Source of the DNA: Kiloniella sp. EL199
Lineage (GTDB): Bacteria; Pseudomonadota; Alphaproteobacteria; Kiloniellales; Kiloniellaceae
Direction: 5' to 3'
Assembly (NCBI RefSeq): GCF_900313065.1
Contig: NZ_OMPU01000006.1
Span: 276,200 to 340,199 of the forward strand
Length of the DNA stretch: 64,000 nucleotides
Below, piece by piece: positions 50,210 to 57,825 of this stretch. The position numbers were made by a program, and so were the translations under genes. Below the pieces are notes generated by a model. The model did not search any database, had not been told where the DNA came from, and saw only the letters and a list, made by a program, of their open reading frames with translations. Position 1 is the stretch's first letter; every line of letters starts with the position of its first letter.

Positions 50210-50238
50210 CTAAAGGCCGCTCAAAGAGCGGCCTTTAG
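50210..50238. terminator. Hairpin terminator between cysK and alaX
   Basis: A perfect 13-base-pair stem, CTAAAGGCCGCTC at 50210-50222 with GAGCGGCCTTTAG at 50226-50238, with a 3-base AAA loop. It lies 27 bases beyond the cysK stop on the minus strand. There is no clean T-run on either side, but the stem is among the strongest in the window; it most likely ends or attenuates cysK transcription. Confidence 0.75.
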
Positions 50239-50264
50239 AGGAAGTTTTGTAAACTTTAAGCGCT

Positions 50265-51266
50265 CTATGCAACCCATTTGGGTACAGGGAGACCACGTTC
50301 TTTTAGAAACTCTGCGTTATAGAGTTTGCTGGTGTAACGTGTTCCTAGGTCGCAAAGCATGGTAACGATGGTGTGGCCTGGCCCCATTTTTTTGGCAAGC
50401 TCGATTGCGCCGGCAATGTTTACACCGCTCGACCCGCCAAGACACAGTGCCTCTTCTTCAAAGAGGTTAAAGACCAGTGGAATAGCTGTTTCATCACTGA
50501 TACGAAACGCCTCGTCAATCACTGCACCTTTCAGGTTAGCAGTGATACGCCCTTGGCCGATACCTTCTGTAATAGAAGACCCTTCGGATTTCAGTTCACC
50601 GTGTTTGTAGTAGCTATAGAGAGCCGCACCATGAGGGTCAGCCAACGCGATTTGAATGTTTTTATTATGCTCTTTCAGTCCCATTGAAACACCCGCCAGT
50701 GTACCGCCGGTACCAACGGCGCTGACATAACCATCGACTTTACCATCGGTTTGTTTCCAGATTTCCTGGGCTGTGGTTTCAATGTGTCCCTGACGATTGG
50801 CTACGTTATCGAACTGATTAGCCCAGATAACGCCGTTTGGTTCTTGTCCGGCGAGTTCCTGTGCCAGTCTTTGGGAGTAATGAACATAGTTATTCGGATC
50901 TTTGTAAGGTGCCGCGGGTACTTCGTAGAGCTCTGCGCCACTGAGGCGCAGCATATCTTTCTTTTCTTGTGATTGCGTTTCCGGAATGACAATGGCGCAG
51001 CGATAACCACGTGCGCGAGCGACGAGGGCGAGACCAATACCGGTGTTACCGGCTGTGCCTTCAACGATTACGCCACCGGGTTTCAGTATACCTTTTTCTT
51101 CGGCATCTTTAACAATGGCCCACGCGGCTCTGTCTTTGATTGATCCGCCGGGGTTCAGGAACTCGGCCTTTCCAAGGATTTCACAACCTGTTTCCTCTGA
51201 TGCCCGTTTCAGGCGGATGAGAGGCGTGTTACCAATGCTGTCTATAAATCCGTCGCGAATATCCAT
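50265..51266 (-). CDS. cysK: Cysteine synthase (O-acetylserine sulfhydrylase family)
   Basis: PLP enzyme of the cysteine synthase/cystathionine beta-synthase family, making cysteine from O-acetylserine and sulfide. 333 residues. The PLP lysine is K44 in NPGGSIKDR; the substrate-binding loop reads TAGNTG at 71-76, where most CysK proteins have TSGNTG; the phosphate loop is GTGGTLAG. The serine-to-alanine change may mark a distinct subfamily, and substrate preference is therefore less certain. It shares its direction with sseA, alaX and the NUDIX gene. Confidence 0.9.
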   Translation of the reverse strand: MDIRDGFIDSIGNTPLIRLKRASEETGCEILGKAEFLNPGGSIKDRAAWAIVKDAEEKGILKPGGVIVEGTAGNTGIGLALVARARGYRCAIVIPETQSQEKKDMLRLSGAELYEVPAAPYKDPNNYVHYSQRLAQELAGQEPNGVIWANQFDNVANRQGHIETTAQEIWKQTDGKVDGYVSAVGTGGTLAGVSMGLKEHNKNIQIALADPHGAALYSYYKHGELKSEGSSITEGIGQGRITANLKGAVIDEAFRISDETAIPLVFNLFEEEALCLGGSSGVNIAGAIELAKKMGPGHTIVTMLCDLGTRYTSKLYNAEFLKERGLPVPKWVA

Positions 51267-51306
51267 TTTTGTCGTCCGTAGGTATAAGTTGAATTCGTAT
51301 TTACTA

Positions 51307-51975
51307 TTACTTTTCTTTAGTGGTCAGATATTTTTTTGTTTCATTAGACCACAGAGATGTAAGTGATGTCTGGTTTAATTCCAACCATTGAAGTGCAATT
51401 GCGGTAATGGCATTGGTAATTTTTCCCTCGGCCAAAAGCTCAAACCCTTGTTCCGCTTTCATTGTGTGGGTGCGAATATCTTCGCCTTCATGATCCAGGC
51501 CATAAGAATCTTGTTTCTCGTGGCTCAGAATTTCACCGCAGAATAGAGTAATTGTTTCTGAACAGCCGCCGGGTGTCATGAGAAAGGTGCCAATTTTTTT
51601 CAAGCGTCCCAATGTACAGCCAGCTTCTTCCATGGCTTCTCGGTGGCTTAGTTCTTCCGGGTTCTCATTCTCTTCGATAATGCCTGCAACGACCTCTAGT
51701 AGCCACGGATCCTGAGATGCTGCGAAGGCACCAGGTCTAAACTGTTCGATTAGAATGATATCGCCGGTTTCATGATCAAAGGGAAGCACAGCCGCAGCGT
51801 GGCCGCGTTCAAAAATTTCACGTGGAATTTCCTGTGACATTCCGCCTTCGAACAGAGTGTGGCGAAAGCGGTAGGAATCAACCTGAAAATAACCTTTGAA
51901 TGAGGTTGTTTTTTCAACGACTTCTACCTGCCCGGTTTCGTTCAATTCACCGATTTTTTGTGCTGTTCTATCCAT
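51307..51975 (-). CDS. NUDIX hydrolase, ADP-ribose pyrophosphatase type
   Basis: Hydrolyses a nucleoside diphosphate linked to another moiety, probably ADP-ribose. 222 residues. The Nudix box is complete from G98 to C120 (GX5EX7REUXEEXGU pattern: GIIEEN, E, then REAMEEAGC). The preceding IEQFRPGAF segment is typical of the NudF/ADP-ribose pyrophosphatase group. It lies 40 bases upstream of cysK on the same strand and is probably cotranscribed with it. Confidence 0.9.
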   Translation of the reverse strand: MDRTAQKIGELNETGQVEVVEKTTSFKGYFQVDSYRFRHTLFEGGMSQEIPREIFERGHAAAVLPFDHETGDIILIEQFRPGAFAASQDPWLLEVVAGIIEENENPEELSHREAMEEAGCTLGRLKKIGTFLMTPGGCSETITLFCGEILSHEKQDSYGLDHEGEDIRTHTMKAEQGFELLAEGKITNAITAIALQWLELNQTSLTSLWSNETKKYLTTKEK

Positions 51976-52052
51976 GATCAGAAATTAGGGGTCTTATTTG
52001 TAAATTACAATAGAAAATGTGGTTTGTTTTGTTGTACAAAAAATATATGTGA

Positions 52053-53387
52053 TTACTCCAAAACCAATCCTTTGCAACCGCGTAAATCGGCTTTATCGAG
52101 ATTAGCACTCCTTAAATCGGCTCCTGTAAAATCGACATCGACACATTTTGCATTTGATAGATCTGCATTGGTTAGGTTCGCAAAGCGGACCCGGGCACCT
52201 GTTAAATCTGCATGACGAAGATTGGCGTTCTCAAGATCTGTTTGATCTAGACAGCAATTCTTTAGATTTGCTGAAACTGAACTGCCTTGTGTGCCCAAAA
52301 TCATCATGGGGGAGAGGCGGCAGTGTCGCAAGCTCGCCCCCGTCAGGTTTGCTTTTTCCAGCTTTACACCGCGTAGATCAGCATCACTAAAGTCTGAATT
52401 TAAAGCCATGACACCAGTCATATTGGCCATGTTGAGACGGCTGGCGAGAAAAGTGCAGTTAGACAGGTTGGTTAAAGACAATTCTGCGGCCTGTAGATTG
52501 ATGCCTGCCAGATCATTGGCTTGTAAGTCGTATTCGGTCAAAATTGCTTGCTTCCCCTGCCTCCCGAGAGAGTTTATCCAGGCAAGATGGTCTTCAAGGA
52601 TATCCCGAATTGATCGATTCAAATCTTCTATGCTTCTGGGCAGGCTAGCCTGATGTGTGTTGGCGTAGGTCATATCACTGTTGCTGAAATGTGCTGCTGT
52701 CAGATCGGCACCTTCCATATTGGTGTTATTCAGTAAAGCACCGCTTAGGTTTGCGCCGTGAAACACGCAACCACTAAAATCTGCGTCCGTTAAATCTGCA
52801 CCTGTAAAAACGGACCCACTCACGTCTGAATTGACCATCACAGCCCCGGACAAGTCGGCATTTTTGAAATTTACGTTGGTCAAATTTGTTCTGCGACCAA
52901 TGACGCGGCCAAGCTTGGCATCGCTTAAATCTGCATCTTTCAAGTTGATTCCGTCAAAGTTGGATTCTTCGTCATGCTTCACTGGAACATAGGTGCCATC
53001 GGGCTTTCTTATGAGAATAAAACCATTTCGAATATCTGCACCGGATAGGGTAGCGTTTTCAAGGTCCGCATTTTCTAGGCAGACACCACGTAGATCGCTT
53101 TTCCTTAATGAGCAATCTTTCATATCTGCGCCGGACAAATCTGCCCCAAAAAGATTGACCCGCTCTAATTTGGATTTATTAAAATTACTATCCACAAGGT
53201 CGGCCCCAACCATTTCTGCGGTATCAAGCACGAGATCAGAAAAATTGAGCTTTCTTGCATCTTTGAAGGAAAGAAACAATCGTGCACCGCCAACCCGTCC
53301 ATCCAGATAGTTGCGATGAGAAGTCACAGATTCATCAACCCAAATCTGATTTACACGATCCAGCTTGTGCTTGTTATCTTCTTTCAT
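52053..53387 (-). CDS. Pentapeptide-repeat protein with duplicated head motif
   Basis: A 444-residue cytoplasmic protein made largely of A(D/N)LXX pentapeptide repeats, which fold into a right-handed quadrilateral beta-helix. Two repeat blocks (about 45-240 and 285-440) are separated by a non-repeat segment around 240-285. That segment (DHLAWINSLGRQGKQ, then a repeat start) mirrors the N-terminal one (SHRNYLDGRVGGARL), so the protein appears to be a duplication of a head-plus-repeat unit. Function is unknown. There is no signal peptide. It is transcribed divergently from the Sel1-like gene. Confidence 0.9.
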   Translation of the reverse strand: MKEDNKHKLDRVNQIWVDESVTSHRNYLDGRVGGARLFLSFKDARKLNFSDLVLDTAEMVGADLVDSNFNKSKLERVNLFGADLSGADMKDCSLRKSDLRGVCLENADLENATLSGADIRNGFILIRKPDGTYVPVKHDEESNFDGINLKDADLSDAKLGRVIGRRTNLTNVNFKNADLSGAVMVNSDVSGSVFTGADLTDADFSGCVFHGANLSGALLNNTNMEGADLTAAHFSNSDMTYANTHQASLPRSIEDLNRSIRDILEDHLAWINSLGRQGKQAILTEYDLQANDLAGINLQAAELSLTNLSNCTFLASRLNMANMTGVMALNSDFSDADLRGVKLEKANLTGASLRHCRLSPMMILGTQGSSVSANLKNCCLDQTDLENANLRHADLTGARVRFANLTNADLSNAKCVDVDFTGADLRSANLDKADLRGCKGLVLE

Positions 53388-53607
53388 TCAAATTTCCACA
53401 TTTTTGCACGACATTCTCATCGGTGACAATAAATACAAAGCGATCACGAGAGCTAAATTATAAATGTCACCAATCCAGAAGTATCATAGAACCTGATCGG
53501 AACCTTATTGTTTTTTTGTGTTCCATCGTTACTTCAGTATAAAGTGTTTTCTCGTTTACAATATCTTAGCTTTGGTTCTGATAGAATTAACAACTATGTT
53601 AGATGTG

Positions 53608-54207
53608 ATGAAAATTTGTACCTTTACTTGGTCTTCAGTGTCCTTCGCGCTTTTGCTTTCGGCGTTTGCAGGAAACGTGAGCGCGTCTGAATCTTCAAAT
53701 TCTGAAGTTTGGGGAAAATCATCATTGTTACAGAATTGGGATCAATGTGGTGCGGACTATACGCCACCGGAATGGTGTTCTGATCTGCCAGAAGAAATTG
53801 ATCTGGATAAGTCCTATACCAACTATCGCGATACTCTTGAAAATAATAAAAAAGCTGAAGCTGAAAGAATGCTGAAAGCAGCTAAGGTATTGGAAACAAG
53901 AGTAGGTGCCGCAAGGAATATCCAAGGTGGAAAGCTGTATAAACAGGATCTGATAACCATTAGCAAGCAGGCCAATACGGGCGATAAAGAAGCTATGGAA
54001 TTATTGGCCTGGATGTATGTTCAGGGCATGATGCCAAAAACCAATAAAGAGCTGGACCCAAATGAAGCTGCTTATATTTGGTACGGACGGGCCTATTTGG
54101 CTGGAGCCAAAGAAGCCAAAGAGAATATGGACAAGATTTGGCCGACGCTCAGTGTCACGCAACAACGCCGTATTGCCAAACTTTTCGATAAAAATAATAG
54201 CCGCTGA
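53608..54207 (+). CDS. Secreted protein with a Sel1-like repeat
   Basis: About 199 residues from ATG 53608 (ATG 53596 is also possible; neither has a good ribosome site). An N-terminal hydrophobic segment ending GNVSASES is a likely Sec signal peptide. Two cysteines follow (QCGADYTPPEWCSDL), then a helical lysine- and glutamate-rich stretch and a Sel1-like pair of helices near the C-terminus (GDKEAMELLAWMYVQGM, then AAYIWYGRAYLAGAKEA). Sel1 repeats serve as protein-binding platforms; the partner is unknown. It is flanked by minus-strand genes on both sides. Confidence 0.75.
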   Translation: MKICTFTWSSVSFALLLSAFAGNVSASESSNSEVWGKSSLLQNWDQCGADYTPPEWCSDLPEEIDLDKSYTNYRDTLENNKKAEAERMLKAAKVLETRVGAARNIQGGKLYKQDLITISKQANTGDKEAMELLAWMYVQGMMPKTNKELDPNEAAYIWYGRAYLAGAKEAKENMDKIWPTLSVTQQRRIAKLFDKNNSR

Positions 54208-54240
54208 AGTTATCAGGTTAATGGCTATCTGACATGGCGA

Positions 54241-55227
54241 TTATCTGATTAGGCCCAGTTCTTTCAATTCTTTCCGATACTTTTTCTCTTGTCTGTTAAT
54301 GCTATAGGCCATTTGAAAATCAAACGAAGCATTGTTGTTATCACCGAGACTTTTGTAGAGTTGCCCCCGGTTATAAAAAATCTCCGGGTTATTGGGCGCA
54401 TAATGCAGGGCGAGATCAAAAGCGCGAATGGCTTTATCGTAGGCACCCTGCGAAAAGAGAATAATCGCTTTGGCTTCGTAGGCATCGAAAGATTTAGGTT
54501 CTAATTCAATGACGTATTCTGCATCAATGAGGGCCTGTTCCAGAAATCCGGTGCTTAGATAGGCTTTTGTCCGCTTTATATAGGCATCAAGTGACGGAGG
54601 CTCTTCGGATAGAATGGTAATAAAATGATCAATTGTTGCGTATTCTATATAGTTGCCGAGATACGGGTTGCTTTCACTGATCAGAACTTTCCCAAGCTCG
54701 GGTTTTATCAAAATAGCTTGTGATACATCCTGAAGAGCAGCTTCAATTTCGTTTTGCTCTCTATAGAGAGTGCCTCTTTTAAGCAAAAGCTCGGCGTCTT
54801 CAGGAATTTCAATCAACGCCTTGTTCAGCCAAGAGAAAGCCTTGTCGTTTTTATCCTGTGTTATGTAGAGAGACGTCAGATTAAAATAGGCATCCCCATA
54901 GGTCGGCAGTAACTCAACAGACTGTATAAAATCCTGTTCCGCTTCTTGAGGAACATTCAGATCTAAAAAGAGTGTTCCGCGATTGTTGAGGACATAAGCC
55001 TGATGTTTTTTTGACAGATCGCCTTCGTTCAAGGCATCTGTGTAATACTCTATTGCCTGTTCAAGGTTACCATTATCCTGCTCTTCCTGTGCTGCCCGCG
55101 CAAAAAGAATGCCGTCAGCAAGTGCTGCGGTATGCGCAAGGGTGGTCACAAGAGAGAAAGCCAAGGCAGAGCTTTTGAAGAGTTTAAACACCATATGTCT
55201 GTCGCTGATCATAGACTCTGAAAACAT
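54241..55227 (-). CDS. Periplasmic TPR-repeat protein
   Basis: About 328 residues. A signal peptide is visible (ALAFSLVTTLAHTAALADG), and in-frame ATGs at 55227, 55212 and 55194 are all possible starts; the last places the signal peptide at the very N-terminus. The mature part consists of tetratricopeptide repeats, for example AIEYYTDALNEGD, AEQDFIQSVELLP, ALIDAEYVIELEP and AIRAFDLALHYAP with NPEIFYNRGQLY. TPR proteins act as binding scaffolds; nothing shows the partner. The 3' end converges with the Sel1-like gene. Confidence 0.85.
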   Translation of the reverse strand: MFSESMISDRHMVFKLFKSSALAFSLVTTLAHTAALADGILFARAAQEEQDNGNLEQAIEYYTDALNEGDLSKKHQAYVLNNRGTLFLDLNVPQEAEQDFIQSVELLPTYGDAYFNLTSLYITQDKNDKAFSWLNKALIEIPEDAELLLKRGTLYREQNEIEAALQDVSQAILIKPELGKVLISESNPYLGNYIEYATIDHFITILSEEPPSLDAYIKRTKAYLSTGFLEQALIDAEYVIELEPKSFDAYEAKAIILFSQGAYDKAIRAFDLALHYAPNNPEIFYNRGQLYKSLGDNNNASFDFQMAYSINRQEKKYRKELKELGLIR

Positions 55228-55483
55228 AGTTAACGAATTTTCATCTTTATATAACTCTATAGGAAGATTGCAAAATTGAAATTTTCATAGTGAGTGAATA
55301 TTATACATTAGGGCGGACTCATTTAAGTTTTATATAACTAGAGGTGTGGGAAAAATAACGCTTAATTTTGTCAAACATGTGATGTTTTATACTAAGAGGG
55401 CGTCACGGAGCTAAATTTTATGTAGTAATTAAGTAGATGGGTAATCGATTTGGGGAGTTAGGCATGGTGATGGAGTTAGTTTT

Positions 55484-55714
55484 TCACTCAAACACTTTAA
55501 TTATCTGCTTTTCCTTGTCTTTATCAGGGCCATAGTCATTGGGACCTTCAGTTCCTTTCAGAAAACCACAATCTATTAGAACCCAAAGCCAGCCTATAAG
55601 TAGTAAAATACCAAGGATTGACCAGAATCCTGATTTGCCTCTGTCGTGAAATCGTTTAATGGTTACAGCAAAACAAGGATAAAGCGTCAAAATTCCAAAT
55701 ACATTAGTGATCAT
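55484..55714 (-). CDS. Shortened DUF805 membrane protein
   Basis: A 76-residue protein matching only the C-terminal half of DUF805 proteins: AVTIKRFHDRGKSGFWSILGI is the family's conserved R-R-x-H-D-x-G-K-S segment, followed by a second helix (LLLIGWLWVLIDCGF) and the acidic GPNDYGPD tail. Typical members are about 110-120 residues with an extra N-terminal pair of helices. The frame is open a further 30 bases upstream but is polar there, so the N-terminal part is missing. It is either a short family member or a remnant. Confidence 0.65.
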   Translation of the reverse strand: MITNVFGILTLYPCFAVTIKRFHDRGKSGFWSILGILLLIGWLWVLIDCGFLKGTEGPNDYGPDKDKEKQIIKVFE

Positions 55715-55901
55715 CTGACTTGAAGTTATTTTTTGTTGTGTCTGTCATAATAGTTCTCAAATAGAGCTATATTATTGCTGTGTAAGTGGGGAATTCTAAA
55801 GATGCTCGTTGCTTGTCGTGAATTTTGGTCAAAACTTTACGGTAATTAAGAGTATTTTGTTACCCAAAAATGGGTGCAATCTTCAAGTAATATGGCAACA
55901 A

Positions 55902-55940
55902 AAAACCCTAACTCATTGATATTCAATGATTTAGGGTTTT
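55902..55940 (-). terminator. Terminator of tRNA-Asn
   Basis: A long hairpin: AAAACCCTAA pairs perfectly with TTAGGGTTTT, and after one mismatch TCATTGA pairs with TCAATGA. Read on the minus strand, the stem is followed by a run of Ts, so it is a rho-independent terminator five bases beyond the tRNA-Asn 3' end. Confidence 0.9.
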
Positions 55941-55945
55941 CGTAA

Positions 55946-56021
55946 TGGCTCCGCGAGCAGGACTCGAACCTGCGACAGGGTGATTAACAGTCACCTGCTC
56001 TACCAGCTGAGCTATCGCGGA
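55946..56021 (-). tRNA. tRNA-Asn (GTT)
   Basis: A 76-base cloverleaf on the minus strand: acceptor TCCGCGA with TCGCGGA, a D arm AGCTCAGCTGGTAGAGC, anticodon loop CTGTTAA with anticodon GTT, a T arm GCAGGTTCGAGTCCTGC, discriminator G and encoded CCA. The GTT anticodon identifies asparagine tRNA. Confidence 0.97.
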
Positions 56022-56056
56022 TCAATGTTTGTGCCGCCTCGTTGACGACGGGTTGG

Positions 56057-56085
56057 GTTATAACAGCGGTGTTACATGCTGGCAA
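56057..56085 (-). promoter_or_regulatory. Promoter of tRNA-Asn
   Basis: On the minus strand, TTGCCA (56085-56080) and TATAAC (56062-56057) are separated by exactly 17 bases, about 36 bases ahead of the tRNA-Asn 5' end. A start near 56050 would give a short leader to be removed by RNase P. Confidence 0.75.
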
Positions 56086-56493
56086 TAGCTTTTATGCATT
56101 TTTTTTAATTTTTTTTGTTCCTTTTAAATCAAAGGCTTGTGGTGTTTATGACTTCTCTGGTTTTGCCGCAGGTGAAAAATAGATTCTTGTCTTTGATTTC
56201 TTGCTTTTGAGAAAAGGAAGAAGCTGAAGAGAGGAGGTATTTGTTCTTATGTCTGATAGGAATTTGGGTGTGAATCATGGGAGTATTTTGATTCGCTAAA
56301 GAATTTGTTTTTACGTAAAAGGTTAGAGGGGGGAGGTCTAGTGTGGCTGACTTATTGATAATCTTTAATGCTAATGTCGCTGATAAATTGAAGTCAGCAA
56401 GCGTACTGTTGTTACCAGTAAATCTATCTGGCGTTCAGGTCAACTGTTTGGCTTTTTTTAGGAGCTTGGAAATTACTGCGATGGATAAAATAT
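56086..56493. other. Gap between tRNA-Asn promoter and tRNA-Cys
   Basis: About 400 bases with no gene I can support. It contains two strong purine-rich ribosome-site-like sequences on the plus strand, GAGGAGG near 56231-56237 ahead of a 16-codon frame (56249-56299) and GAGGGGGGAGG at 56326-56336 ahead of a GTG frame that runs into the antisense of tRNA-Cys. Neither frame looks like a known protein. Confidence 0.5.
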
Positions 56494-56566
56494 GGAGGCC
56501 CGGGCCGGAATCGAACCGACGTACAAGGATTTGCAGTCCTCTGCATCACCACTCTGCCACCGGGCC
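56494..56566 (-). tRNA. tRNA-Cys (GCA)
   Basis: A 73-base cloverleaf on the minus strand: acceptor GGCCCGG with CCGGGCC, anticodon loop CTGCAAA with anticodon GCA, a T arm with GGTTCGATTCC, discriminator T and encoded CCA. Anticodon GCA and discriminator U (in RNA) identify cysteine tRNA. Confidence 0.96.
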
Positions 56567-56602
56567 ATCCTGACGAATATTCATTCGTTGGTAGTGCCGC
56601 AG

Positions 56603-56631
56603 TGTATAGTAGCGGTTATGGCGCAGGTCAA
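56603..56631 (-). promoter_or_regulatory. Promoter of tRNA-Cys
   Basis: On the minus strand, TTGACC (56631-56626), a 17-base spacer and TATACA (56608-56603) form a near-consensus sigma-70 promoter about 37 bases ahead of the tRNA-Cys 5' end. A small hairpin (CGAAT/ATTCG at 56577-56590) lies in the leader. Confidence 0.8.
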
Positions 56632-56857
56632 GAGATCAATCCCGATTCCAGTTTCATTTATATATTTACCTTTGGTTTACTCTAATAAGATTTGCCTAAA
56701 AAAGTGGGGAAGGGGTGCTCACTGTTAGATCTATATCCAGCCAGATTCTTTATATTAACCAGATAAAAATAATAAAAGCGGATACTTTGTCTGGAAAGGT
56801 TGGGGTCACTTGGTTATTATCCCATAAAATTTTTACAGATAATCGGCGTTTCTAACG

Positions 56858-57529
56858 ATGAACAACTTTGAACAAGCCCGCATGAACATGATTAATTGCC
56901 AGTTGCGCACGAATAAGGTGACGCATGATGGTGTATTGTCAGCGTTTGAAAATGTGGCACGGGAAGAATACGTACCGGAAGCTTCAAAAGCTATTGCCTA
57001 TGTGGATGAAGATTTGGCGCTGGAACATGGTCGCTATTTGATGGAACCGATGGTTCTCGCACGGATGCTTCAGTCAATTGATCCGCAGGAAAATGATACG
57101 GCATTGGTTGTTGGTGCTGGAACTGGTTACACAGCGTCTGTGTTGTCCAAGCTTGTCAGTGTTGTCGTAGCAATCGAAGATACAGAGGATCTGGTTGAAT
57201 CGATGAACGAACGTTTTACATCACATGGTACAGAAAACGCGGTAGCGGTTAAGGCTGATTTGACTGAAGGTTATTCTAAACAGGCGCCTTACGATTTAAT
57301 CGTTTTCGGTGGTTCTGTATCTGAAATACCAGACACACTGTTAAAGCAGTTGGCTGAAAAAGGGCGTTTGATTGCAGTCATTCAAGACGTAAATGCCAAG
57401 GATAAACAGGCGTTGGGACATGTCACGTTGATTGAGAAGCATGCAGGAAATTGTTCCGGGCGCGTGGTTTTTGATGCTAACACACCTTTGTTACCTGGCT
57501 TTGAGGCCAAAGAAACATTTTCATTCTGA
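56858..57529 (+). CDS. Protein-L-isoaspartate O-methyltransferase-like protein
   Basis: A 223-residue SAM-dependent methyltransferase of the PIMT (pcm) family. The SAM motif I is visible as ALVVGAGTGYTASVLSKL and motif II around DLIVFGGSVSEIP. The N-terminal MINCQLRTNKVTHDGVLSAF segment is the family's substrate region. Copies located next to tolC in alphaproteobacteria form a distinct branch; whether it truly repairs isoaspartate is not shown by the sequence. Confidence 0.88.
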   Translation: MNNFEQARMNMINCQLRTNKVTHDGVLSAFENVAREEYVPEASKAIAYVDEDLALEHGRYLMEPMVLARMLQSIDPQENDTALVVGAGTGYTASVLSKLVSVVVAIEDTEDLVESMNERFTSHGTENAVAVKADLTEGYSKQAPYDLIVFGGSVSEIPDTLLKQLAEKGRLIAVIQDVNAKDKQALGHVTLIEKHAGNCSGRVVFDANTPLLPGFEAKETFSF

Positions 57530-57550
57530 TTTGTTAATCCTGAGTGTGCT

Positions 57551-57653
57551 TTGGTTTTTAATATAAAGTTCTAGTATATTGGCGACAGATTGCACTGGGA
57601 TCGTACGTTAAAGTTTTTATGATGACTGGCGCAATTTGTGCCAGTCCTTTTTA
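57551..57653 (+). ncRNA. Candidate small RNA or leader between pcm-like gene and tolC
   Basis: A promoter-like pair, TTGGTT at 57551-57556 and TATATT at 57575-57580 with an 18-base spacer, is followed about 45 bases later by a rho-independent terminator (GACTGGCGCA with a GU-containing complement closing at GCCAGTC, 57624-57647, then CTTTTTAT). Together they would specify a transcript of roughly 65 bases starting near 57587. No open frame fits. It could equally be the pcm terminator with a chance promoter. Confidence 0.4.
57624..57653 (+). terminator. Rho-independent terminator before tolC
   Basis: Stem GACTGGC (57624-57630) with GCCAGTC, extended inward by three pairs including one G-U to a 3-base loop, followed by CTTTTTAT. 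It separates the pcm-like gene from tolC. Confidence 0.85.
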
Positions 57654-57825
57654 TATACAAAAAGTTGTAAATAGCTTGTGACCTGTTTAATAACTTTTTG
57701 TATGCTCTTTAAAAGACACAGATATAAACCACATATACGGTTTCAATTTATTCTATTAGGTAACCGCGCAATGCGGGACCGTTCTTTAGATCAAGTTTGG
57801 CATTGGATTAATTTTGGACAACGTG

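Noticed and set aside
52053..55714. Pentapeptide, Sel1, TPR and DUF805 genes as a defence or effector system
   Set aside because: The genes differ in strand and predicted location (cytoplasm versus periplasm), share no operon and lack nuclease, ATPase or toxin domains.
56492..56728. A 78-codon plus-strand frame starting near tRNA-Cys
   Set aside because: Its first third is the reverse complement of tRNA-Cys, a well-known source of false proteins; there is no support beyond it.
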